64,000 nucleotides of DNA. Source: Halorientalis salina. Lineage in GTDB: Archaea; Halobacteriota; Halobacteria; Halobacteriales; Haloarculaceae. Below the pieces are notes generated by a model that saw only the letters and a list, made by a program, of their open reading frames with translations, was not told the origin of the DNA and did not search any database. The position numbers and the translations under genes were made by a program. Positions within the stretch are counted from its first letter, which is position 1; every line of letters begins with the position of its first letter. Shown here one piece after another: positions 52,789 to 59,964 of the stretch. The stretch spans positions 310,001 to 374,000 of the forward strand of contig NZ_SOSC01000002.1 in NCBI RefSeq assembly GCF_005049285.1, given 5' to 3'.

Positions 52789-53632
52789 ATCCGTCACCCG
52801 TGAGCGAGTGGAAGCCCGCCTCGACGACCTCGTCCAGGAGAACCGATTTCTCGTCGCCGTGGTCTTCCCCGCGATGGGCGCGATCTTGCTCGTCGCGAGC
52901 GCCGAGTCCCTGCTTCCCGGCCCCCTCAATTTCAACCCCTACCTCATCCTCTTCGGGACGCTCGTGATGCGATTGCCCCTCGTGGCGGGCGTCGCGCCCC
53001 TCGTCGATCGGCGAGCGATGCTGGCGATGATCGCGCTCACCGTCTACTCCTACGCCATCGAGTACGTCGGGACGACGACCGGGTGGCCCTACGGACACTT
53101 CGCCTACGGCATCGACCTCGGGCCGATGCTCCTGGGGAAAGTCCCCCTGGGACTGCCCGTGTTTTTCTTCCCGCTCGTGTTGAACAGCTACCTGCTCTGC
53201 CTGTTGCTCCTCGGGGGCCGGGCGACGCGGTGGCTCGTCCGCCTGCCCGTCGTCATCGCTGCCGTACTGGCGGTCGACCTCGTGCTCGACCCCGGCGCAG
53301 TCGGCCTCGGCTTCTGGGCGTACGACGCCGGCGGGGCCTACTACGACGTCCCGTGGTCGAACTACGCCGGATGGGTCCTCTCGGCGACCGTCGCCGTGGG
53401 GCTGTTCGACGTCGCCTTCGACCGGGCGGCGCTCGTCACACGGGTTCAGTCCTGTCCGTTCATGCTCGACGACCTGGTGAGCTTCGTCATCCTCTGGGGG
53501 TCGATCAACGCCTACTTCTTCAACTGGATTCCCGTCGCTGTCGCCGGACTCTTTTTCCTGGGCCTGGTGCAGATCGACCGCTTCGATTTCGCGGTGGTTC
53601 GGACGATGCCGATCGTCGGCGAGAAGTTCTGA
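52772..53632 (+). CDS. cruF: Bisanhydrobacterioruberin hydratase (CruF)
   Basis: 286 residues with seven or eight hydrophobic segments, containing Y-A-I-E-Y-V-G-T-T-T-G-W-P-Y-G-H-F-A-Y and D-P-G-A-V-G-L-G-F-W, the conserved blocks of the CruF carotenoid hydratase family. It adds water to the last double bonds to give bacterioruberin. The ATG at 52772 is inside lyeJ by 17 nt. Confidence 0.9.
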   Translation: MAMAVESVTRERVEARLDDLVQENRFLVAVVFPAMGAILLVASAESLLPGPLNFNPYLILFGTLVMRLPLVAGVAPLVDRRAMLAMIALTVYSYAIEYVGTTTGWPYGHFAYGIDLGPMLLGKVPLGLPVFFFPLVLNSYLLCLLLLGGRATRWLVRLPVVIAAVLAVDLVLDPGAVGLGFWAYDAGGAYYDVPWSNYAGWVLSATVAVGLFDVAFDRAALVTRVQSCPFMLDDLVSFVILWGSINAYFFNWIPVAVAGLFFLGLVQIDRFDFAVVRTMPIVGEKF

Positions 53633-53643
53633 GAGCGAAGCGG

Positions 53644-53871
53644 TCAGTTCTCTTCACGGTGCCGTGCGAGACGCTGCTGGGCATCGGCGATGGCTTCGAT
53701 CGCGACGAGGAACCGCCACCCGACGTACAGCAAACCGGCCAACACAGCGGGGAACAGGACGAGCAGTGGCGTCTGAACGACGAGCAGTGAATACCCGAAC
53801 AACAGTGCGAAGACGAGACCGATACCGGCGAGCCATGATCGAGGTATCGAGGGCGGGGAGTAGCCAGGCAT
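53644..53871 (-). CDS. Small two-helix membrane protein
   Basis: 75 residues, M-P-G-Y-S-P-P-S-I-P then two hydrophobic helices (about 14-32 and 36-58) and a short basic tail. The frame extends further upstream to 54303, but that part is antisense to nothing useful and is Arg/Ser-rich. It lies between the cruF and crtB stops on the crtB strand, 85 nt downstream of crtB, so it may be transcribed with crtB. Function unknown. Confidence 0.65.
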   Translation of the reverse strand: MPGYSPPSIPRSWLAGIGLVFALLFGYSLLVVQTPLLVLFPAVLAGLLYVGWRFLVAIEAIADAQQRLARHREEN

Positions 53872-53956
53872 CGGCGTCGTGTTACCTGTCAATGGAGAAG
53901 TAAGCGTCGGTCGTGTAAGAGGGGAAACAGACCGGCGGCTCCGATCGACAGCGAAA

Positions 53957-54913
53957 CTACTGCGTGGGAACGGACTCGGGCGGCTCGAATCCGGGCGAGT
54001 GCGCCGGGCGCTCACCGATCGTCGAGACCCGCTCGAAGACGGCTTCGGGGTCCTTGTTCCAGATCCAGTGCCAGCGCGTCTTGGCGACGAGCCAGGCCTT
54101 CCGGGCCGTCGAGAGTTGCGGGGTCGCCGAGAGCACGTCGAAGTCCCGCTCGCGGATGAGCCGGTGGTGGTCGGCGTACAGCACAGCGGCCAGCAACACG
54201 GCGAACTGGCAGTCCTCGGGGAGGTACTTGATGCCCGCGACCCCCTCGCGATAGAGTCCTTCGGCCCGGTGGAGTTCGTGACGCATCGCCGACCGGAACC
54301 CATCGGAGAGTTCGAGGTTCAGGATCTGTGACTCGGTCACGCCGTACTGCTCGTAGGTTTCGGCTGGGAGGTAGATACGCCCGAGTTCGACCGCGTCCTC
54401 GCGAACGTCCCGCAGGAAGTTCGTCAACTGGAAGGCCTCGCCGAGGGCACCGGCGTGCGGGCGGGCCACCTCGGACTCGTCGGTGTCCATGATGGCGGTC
54501 ATCATGTAGCCGACGGCCGAGGCCGAGCCGCGCATGTACGCTTCGAGTTCGTCGTAGGTCTCGTAGCGGTCTTTGTCGATGTCGGTCACCATCGCGTCGA
54601 CGAACAACTCGACGTCTTCCTCGGTGATGTCGGTCTCCCGGCGGACCTCGTCGAACGCTTTGAGTACGGGGTCGTCGGTCTCCCGCCGGCCGAGCGCTGC
54701 CTCGCGAATGCGGCGGAGTTCGGCCGCCTGCTCGGCAGGCGTGTAGTCGTTGTCCTCGTCGTCGACGACCTCGTCGGCGATCCGAAAGAAGGCATACAGA
54801 ACGTACGTCTTGTGGCGAACGCGTTCCGGGAGGAGCCGCGTCGCGTAGTAGAAAGTCTTGCCAGTGCGCCTGTGAATCGCTTTGCTCTGTTCGAGGGAAT
54901 CGTTCCGTACCAT
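53957..54913 (-). CDS. crtB: Phytoene synthase
   Basis: 318 residues. Two aspartate-rich motifs are present: D-E-V-V-D-D-E-D-N-D (near 48) and R-D-V-R-E-D-A-V-E-L-G-R-I-Y-L-P (near 170). It joins two geranylgeranyl diphosphates, the first committed step of carotenoid synthesis, supplying the neighbouring crtD-lyeJ-cruF products. The ATG at 54913 gives M-V-R-N-D-S-L-E-Q-S-K-A-I-H, the family start. A near-perfect inverted repeat lies about 106-131 nt upstream. Confidence 0.95.
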   Translation of the reverse strand: MVRNDSLEQSKAIHRRTGKTFYYATRLLPERVRHKTYVLYAFFRIADEVVDDEDNDYTPAEQAAELRRIREAALGRRETDDPVLKAFDEVRRETDITEEDVELFVDAMVTDIDKDRYETYDELEAYMRGSASAVGYMMTAIMDTDESEVARPHAGALGEAFQLTNFLRDVREDAVELGRIYLPAETYEQYGVTESQILNLELSDGFRSAMRHELHRAEGLYREGVAGIKYLPEDCQFAVLLAAVLYADHHRLIRERDFDVLSATPQLSTARKAWLVAKTRWHWIWNKDPEAVFERVSTIGERPAHSPGFEPPESVPTQ

Positions 54914-55018
54914 TACGTGTCCGAAGTCACCGAGTCGTTGCGGTCTCGACACGCCCGCCGAGGGCGACGTCGACTATCCACTGCCGTGTGTTCACTTGTT
55001 CGTCCGGAAGGTTCACAC

Positions 55019-55044
55019 ACCAATAAGGAGCATACCTTACTGGT
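55019..55044. promoter_or_regulatory. Inverted repeat between crtB and the small-gene pair
   Basis: ACCAATAAGG (55019-55028) and CCTTACTGGT (55035-55044) pair at nine of ten positions around AGCATA. It lies 106 nt upstream of crtB and 186 nt upstream of the gene at 55230. The 316-nt region around it (54914-55229) has no coding sequence, so control of crtB transcription is the likely use. Confidence 0.45.
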
Positions 55045-55229
55045 TGGTATCCGTTGGAGTCGTATCCGGTCGTGAATCGAGAGTTCGAGAGCGCCATTAT
55101 ACCCTCGTCTCGTATCGATCACAGATACGGGCCGCAGACCCCTGAATATGCGCCCCAGATGCCCGTCAGATACGTGCCACGTGCGAACGAGCATAAGGGC
55201 TTTTGTGACCGCTTCGCGTACGGCCGCAC

Positions 55230-55499
55230 ATGGTCCGCGAACAACTCCAGACGGCAGCACAGCACCTCGAAACAGCGACCGATTCGGTCGACGGTGACGC
55301 GGCCGAGCGGCTGACGGAACTGGCCGAGAAACTCGACTCGCTGGCGACGGCCGACCGCGGGCCCGACCACGGCAGCATGGCGCGCATCCAGAACGCGCTC
55401 AACGACCTCAAGGACGACGTCGGCTCCGACGCCGTCGCAGCCATCGACGACGCCAAAGACGCGATCAGCGACTACCGCTCGACCGTCGAAGGCGTCTAA
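55230..55499 (+). CDS. Small helical DUF7553-like protein, paralogue 2
   Basis: 89 residues: M-V-R-E-Q-L-Q-T-A-A-Q-H-L-E-T-A, then L-T-E-L-A-E-K-L-D-S-L, M-A-R-I-Q-N-A-L-N-D-L and a final I-S-D-Y-R. Three helices with regular Leu spacing. The pattern recurs in the next gene (55568) and at 3269. Function unknown; an ATAAGGGC promoter box lies about 35-40 nt upstream. Confidence 0.75.
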   Translation: MVREQLQTAAQHLETATDSVDGDAAERLTELAEKLDSLATADRGPDHGSMARIQNALNDLKDDVGSDAVAAIDDAKDAISDYRSTVEGV

Positions 55500-55567
55500 T
55501 CGAACGCTGTGGTACTGCGTCTCATTATCCAAACATTTTAGATGATCGCGGGAGAGCCATCGAGACG

Positions 55568-55855
55568 ATGAGGGGTGGACAGCAGACCCAGCAACGGGGG
55601 TTGCAGAAGGCGAACAGACAGTTGTTGCTCGCGTCGGAACTCACGCTCGAAGAGGACGTGGCCGAGCAGTTGGCGGAGCTGGCCCATCGAGTCGGGGAAC
55701 TCGCGACGGCCGTCGAGATCGACCCAGAGTCCGTCGAGGAGATCGAAACCCGGCTCCGAAAGCTCCGCGACGAGGCCCACACGGACGTCCGAGACGCCAT
55801 CGTCCGCACACAGGAGTTACTGTTGCCGTACTCTGAATCGGCGACGACGGCCTGA
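55568..55855 (+). CDS. Small helical DUF7553-like protein, paralogue 3
   Basis: 95 residues. It shares with the preceding gene the order: helix ending in L-L-x-A-S-E, V-A-E-Q-L-A-E-L-A-H-R-V-G-E-L-A, then I-E-T-R-L-R-K-L-R-D-E-A and a final helix. The pair is in tandem with 68 nt between, consistent with a duplication followed by divergence. An ATTTTAGATG box about 30 nt ahead of the ATG suggests its own promoter. Confidence 0.72.
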   Translation: MRGGQQTQQRGLQKANRQLLLASELTLEEDVAEQLAELAHRVGELATAVEIDPESVEEIETRLRKLRDEAHTDVRDAIVRTQELLLPYSESATTA

Positions 55856-55869
55856 ACGGACAGTACGGA

Positions 55870-55995
55870 AGCGGTTTTTAATTCGTACGTCGCAACTCGG
55901 CCAAAAATCTGTTCCCGCGAGCTTGCGAGCGGGAGCTCGTCAGAGCTCGCTCTGACGGTGGACCAAAAAACCGCTCGCTCCTCCAAGTCGCTCGC
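55870..55995. repeat. Palindromic element C after the DUF7553-like pair
   Basis: GCGGTTTTT (55871-55879) is answered by AAAAAACCGC about 85 nt later. Between them are GCCAAAAATCTG, a CCCGC..GCGGG hairpin and a perfect CGTCAGAG-CTCG-CTCTGACG hairpin; then a CCGCTCGCTCCTCCAAGTCGC tail. Motifs CCAAAAATCTG, GGACCAAAAA and CGCTCGCTC recur in the element at 27364. No copy of the adjacent gene end is visible. Confidence 0.6.
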
Positions 55996-56004
55996 GGGAC
56001 TGCA

Positions 56005-57240
56005 CTACTCGTCGAGGATGTTCTCAGCCAGCATCGGCACGAACGTCCCGATGTCGGTGACCATCCCGACGGCCTGTGCGCTCCCGCGGTCGAGGAGTTG
56101 CGTGACCGTCGCGGGGTTGATGTCGACGCAGACGGTCCGGGTGGTCGAGGGGAGACAGTTCCCGACCGCGACCGAGTGCAGGAGTGTCGCGAGCATCAAC
56201 ACCATGTCGGCCTCGTGCGCCTGCTCGCGGATGGCGTTCTGGGCCTCGAGGGAGTCGGTGATCGTGTCGGGGAGCGGGCCGTCGTCACGGATCGAACCGG
56301 CAAGCACGAACGGGCGGTCGTTCTCGACACACTCGTACATGACACCGGACTCGATGACGCCCTGCTCGACGGCGTCCTCGATACCGCCGGCGCGGATGAT
56401 CTCGCTGATCGTGTAGATGTGGTGTTTGTGGCCTTTCCGGGGGTGATCGAGCGACTCGGTGTCCATCCCGAGCGAGGTGCCGTAGATGTCCCGTTCGAGG
56501 TCGTGGACGGCGAAGCCGTTGCCCGCCGAGATCATGTCGATGTACCCCTCGCGGACGAGGCGGGCGAGGTCTTCGCGCGCCCCGGAGTGGATGAGTGCCG
56601 GGCCGCAGACGGCCAGGATCTTCCCGCCCTCGGCTTTGGTCTCCTCGATAGCCTCGGCGATGTTGGAGATGGTCGTCTCGGAGGGGCGCTCAGATGAGAC
56701 GCCGCCCTGCATGAACCCGAACGCGCCCTCCTTGCCGCGGGGGCGCTCGGGCGGGCTGACGCGGATGCCGGTCTCGCCGGTGACGACGAGTTCGTCGGCC
56801 TCGACAGCACTGAGAACCTTCGTGTAAGCGCGGGGCTGGCCGTCCTCGCCCTCCGGGTCGAAGATGACTGCACAGTCCATCTCGATGTTCTCGACTTCGA
56901 TCCACTCGCCCTCGTAGCGGATCTCCGTGGGGTGGTTGGTCGTCGAGTAAAAGCCCTTGGGGACGACCTGGTCCTCGGGAGCGGGTTCGAGGGTTGCGTC
57001 CTTCGGGTCCGAGGGGTTGGCACCGTTCTGGTGGAGTTCGTGGATGATCGACTGGAGCGTCTCCTCGTCGTCGGCGGTGACGAGCAACCGGGCGTAGGAC
57101 TCGGCCTCCTTGTGGCGACCGATCTCGAACTCCTCGACCTCGAAGGCACCACCCATGTCCATGATGATGCCGAAACTGGTCTGCATCATCCCCGAATCGA
57201 TGATGTGGCCCGCTAACTCGACTTCGCGCGAGACTGTCAT
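56005..57240 (-). CDS. TIGR00300/LOR-SDH-domain protein, archaeal ornithine cyclodeaminase type
   Basis: 411 residues. M-T-V-S-R-E-V-E-L-A-G-H-I-I-D-S-G opens the N-terminal LOR/SDH-like domain; the C-terminal half has the nucleotide-binding G-K-I-L-A-V-C-G-P-A and G-N-G-F-A-V-H-D-L-E blocks. An archaeal member of this family has been shown to be an ornithine cyclodeaminase making proline; that function is transferred by family only. The ATG at 57240 gives the family start, although the frame is open 38 codons further. Confidence 0.82.
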   Translation of the reverse strand: MTVSREVELAGHIIDSGMMQTSFGIIMDMGGAFEVEEFEIGRHKEAESYARLLVTADDEETLQSIIHELHQNGANPSDPKDATLEPAPEDQVVPKGFYSTTNHPTEIRYEGEWIEVENIEMDCAVIFDPEGEDGQPRAYTKVLSAVEADELVVTGETGIRVSPPERPRGKEGAFGFMQGGVSSERPSETTISNIAEAIEETKAEGGKILAVCGPALIHSGAREDLARLVREGYIDMISAGNGFAVHDLERDIYGTSLGMDTESLDHPRKGHKHHIYTISEIIRAGGIEDAVEQGVIESGVMYECVENDRPFVLAGSIRDDGPLPDTITDSLEAQNAIREQAHEADMVLMLATLLHSVAVGNCLPSTTRTVCVDINPATVTQLLDRGSAQAVGMVTDIGTFVPMLAENILDE

Positions 57241-57428
57241 GCCCGAGAAATAGACGGACGGCGATAAGTGGGTTTTGGGTCGGGGGACGGGAAGCGACGC
57301 TGGCGTTTTCGTCCGTGCGAACCGGACACAACATTCATTATGGCAGTCGTACACGTCAGGATAACGCGGCCGTACGTTTCAGACGGCCGAAATGATCGAC
57401 GTGTCGCCCGTCGGCCGAGGTCAGACGG

Positions 57429-59129
57429 ATGGAACTGGCATACACGAACTACGTCCTCCCGTACGTCGTCGCGATACTGGTCAGTCTGGCGATGGTCGCC
57501 AGGCTCTGGAACTACCGCGACCGCCGCGCGGCCCGGAGTTTTTTGTTCGACGTTAGCGGCATCGTCCTGCTCTCGATCTGTAACGTGTTGCAGTTGCTGT
57601 CGACGGACGTGGGGACGAAGCTCTTCTGGTGGAACTGGCGGTTCGTCCCGATCACGTTCATGGGCCTTGGCTACATGTTCACCGCCATCGAGTACACCGA
57701 CCGCGAGCACTGGCTCACCTACAGAACGGGCGCGGCGCTCGCGGTGATCCCCGTGCTCTCGCAGGTACTCGTCTGGACCAACGGGACCCACGGGCTGTTC
57801 TACGGGTACAGCTACGACGCGGCAGCGAACATGCTCGTTCCCCAGTTCGGACCGTTCTACTGGCTGTTCGCCGGATTCATCGTCGCCTGTCTCGGCGTGG
57901 GCATCTACCTCCTGTTGGACCTGGCCCGGACCCAGGCGGCCTTCACCAAGCAGGCGACGATCCTGCTGGGGTCGATCCTGCTGGTCCTCGTCGGCGAGAT
58001 CCTCTGGTGGCTCCACGTCGTCCCCATCGACCCGGCACCGCTGACCAGCACCGTCAAGGTCGCGGGCTTCCTGTTCGGCGTCGCTCGCTTCGAGTTACTC
58101 GACATCGTCCCCGTCGCCCGGAAGACGGTCATCGAGAACATGCGCGACGCGGTGTTCGTCGTCGACCGGACGAACCGCATCGTCGACGCCAACGACGCCG
58201 GCAAGCGACTGGTCGACGACGACGCGGTCGTTCGCAAACAGATCGACGAGGTGTTCGACGCCGAAACGCTCGCGGGCCACGAGGACGCACGCGACGCGCG
58301 GACGGACATCGCGCTGTCCGTCGACGGCGAGGTGCGACACTTCGATTTCCAGATCTCGCCGCTGGCCGAACGGGGGACCGCCCACGGCGGTCGGCTGTTC
58401 GTCTTCCGGGACATCACCGAGCTGAAACGGCGGGAAGACGAGCTCTCGATCCTCAACCGCATCGTCAGACACGACATCAGAAACGACATGTCCGTCATCG
58501 ACGGCCGGGGCGAACTGCTCGCCGACCACGTCGACGAGAACGGTGCCGAACACCTCCGGAAGATCCGCGAGAGCAGCCGGCACGTCGTCGATTTGACGGA
58601 CAACGTCGGGCATCTCATGGAATCGATCACGAGCGATGAATCGATGGAGGTCGAGTCGGTCGACCTGTCGGCGGTCCTGCGGACCCAACTCGATCGGGCA
58701 CGGATGCGATACGACGCGGCCACCTTCGCTGTCGACGGCAGTCTTCCCGACAGCTGTCACGTCCGGGCGAACGAAATGCTCTCGTCGGTGTTCACCAACC
58801 TGTTCAACAACGCCGTCAACCACCACGACGGCGAATCGTGTCGCGTTACGGTCTCGGTCGAGGTAACGGGTTCGACGGCTCGCGTCGAAGTCGCCGACGA
58901 CGGGCCGGGAATTCCCGACGACCGGAAAGCGCGGATCTTCGGCCGCGGTGAGATGGGACTGGACAGTTCCGGGACCGGCATCGGACTCTACCTCGTCGAC
59001 ACGCTGGTCGACCGGTACGGCGGGACGATCACCGTCCGCGACAACGACCCGCGGGGCAGCGTCTTCACGGTCGAACTCCCGCTCGCGACCGCCGACCGGA
59101 TCCGGGCGCAACCGTCGAGCGACCGGTAG
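57429..59129 (+). CDS. Membrane sensor histidine kinase with N-terminal 7TM domain and PAS
   Basis: 566 residues. Seven hydrophobic segments occupy 1-225 with R-F-V-P-I-T-F-M-G-L and W-W-L-H-V-V-P, the histidine kinase N-terminal 7TM domain. A PAS domain (about 230-335) follows, then HisKA with H348 in I-V-R-H-D-I-R-N-D and HATPase with N-A-V-N-H-H, D-D-G-P-G-I-P and G-T-G-I-G-L-Y-L-V. No receiver is attached and no regulator lies next to it. Divergent from the TIGR00300 gene across about 190 nt. Confidence 0.93.
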   Translation: MELAYTNYVLPYVVAILVSLAMVARLWNYRDRRAARSFLFDVSGIVLLSICNVLQLLSTDVGTKLFWWNWRFVPITFMGLGYMFTAIEYTDREHWLTYRTGAALAVIPVLSQVLVWTNGTHGLFYGYSYDAAANMLVPQFGPFYWLFAGFIVACLGVGIYLLLDLARTQAAFTKQATILLGSILLVLVGEILWWLHVVPIDPAPLTSTVKVAGFLFGVARFELLDIVPVARKTVIENMRDAVFVVDRTNRIVDANDAGKRLVDDDAVVRKQIDEVFDAETLAGHEDARDARTDIALSVDGEVRHFDFQISPLAERGTAHGGRLFVFRDITELKRREDELSILNRIVRHDIRNDMSVIDGRGELLADHVDENGAEHLRKIRESSRHVVDLTDNVGHLMESITSDESMEVESVDLSAVLRTQLDRARMRYDAATFAVDGSLPDSCHVRANEMLSSVFTNLFNNAVNHHDGESCRVTVSVEVTGSTARVEVADDGPGIPDDRKARIFGRGEMGLDSSGTGIGLYLVDTLVDRYGGTITVRDNDPRGSVFTVELPLATADRIRAQPSSDR

Positions 59130-59132
59130 CCG

Positions 59133-59528
59133 TTACTCCACGTGACAGTCGACCTGCCAGGTCAGCTCGGACTCGACGGCTCGCAACCGCTCGAACAGAC
59201 CGCGCAGGCCGGCCGACTCGGTCGCCGGCAGGACGTGAAACCGGACGGTGCCGTCCCGAACGCTGACGCGGAACACGTCGCCGGTCAGTTCGTCGTTGAC
59301 GAGATACAGCGGCATCGGCAGGTCGAACCAGTCGCCGAAGGTGTACCGGTCCGCCGAGAGCGCGCGCTCGACGAGCGATTGTAAGGACTCGGTGGACCGA
59401 TCGGGCGTCGGCACGAGCGTAAAGACCGTCTCGCCGTCGTACTCGACGCCGCCGCTGTGAGGATAGCGTCGCTGCGGGCGTCGCGGGATGGCGAATCGGT
59501 CCTCGGTCCCGTCGTCTGCGTCCGACAC
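59133..59528 (-). CDS. Haloarchaeal protein of unknown function
   Basis: 131 residues, acidic, with a mixed alpha/beta pattern and the segment F-D-L-P-M-P-L-Y-L-V-N-D-E-L-T-G-D-V-F in the middle. No metal-site or catalytic motif is visible. Its stop is 3 nt from the stop of the 7TM kinase (convergent). It is followed on the same strand, upstream, by another orphan gene at 59576. Confidence 0.72.
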   Translation of the reverse strand: MSDADDGTEDRFAIPRRPQRRYPHSGGVEYDGETVFTLVPTPDRSTESLQSLVERALSADRYTFGDWFDLPMPLYLVNDELTGDVFRVSVRDGTVRFHVLPATESAGLRGLFERLRAVESELTWQVDCHVE

Positions 59529-59575
59529 GGTTCGTACCGCTAGCTACGGCGCCATCCCATTTAAGTAGCGGGCCG

Positions 59576-59899
59576 CTACGGCCGGTGAAAGGTGTATTCG
59601 AGGCGTTCGCCCTCGACGTTGGCCGTGACTGTGAGTTCACCGCGTTCGTGATCGACCAGGAGCGTCTCGACGCCCTCGCGCTCGAAGGTGTGCAGCGGCA
59701 TCCCGGTTTCGACGGTCCCGTCGCGACTGACGGCGAGCCGCGCGTTCGGGAACTCACAGACGACGCGGTCGTCCGCCGCAGAGCACTCCCCGCCCAGACA
59801 GAAGTCGTCGAGGTGGTCGACGACGGTCCCCCAGTCTTCGAGACGTACGCGCTCGGCCCCCCCGTCCGGCAGACGGGAATTGTGTGCCGGATTGTCCAT
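59576..59899 (-). CDS. Small unknown protein
   Basis: 107 residues from the ATG at 59899 (M-D-N-P-A-H-N-S-R-L-P-D-G-G-A). It contains W-G-T-V-V-D-H-L-D-D-F-C-L-G-G-E-C, and then strands with the V-D-H-E-R-G-E-L-T-V-T-A-N-V-E-G-E-R pattern; a beta-rich small domain. It lies upstream of the 59133 gene on the same strand, separated by 47 nt, so the two may form an operon between two histidine kinases. Confidence 0.68.
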   Translation of the reverse strand: MDNPAHNSRLPDGGAERVRLEDWGTVVDHLDDFCLGGECSAADDRVVCEFPNARLAVSRDGTVETGMPLHTFEREGVETLLVDHERGELTVTANVEGERLEYTFHRP

Positions 59900-59964
59900 A
59901 CATCTACCAGGAACCGGCACTGTATATGCGTGACGGCACCGCGGAGGTCGGTGCCGAGGGGCCG

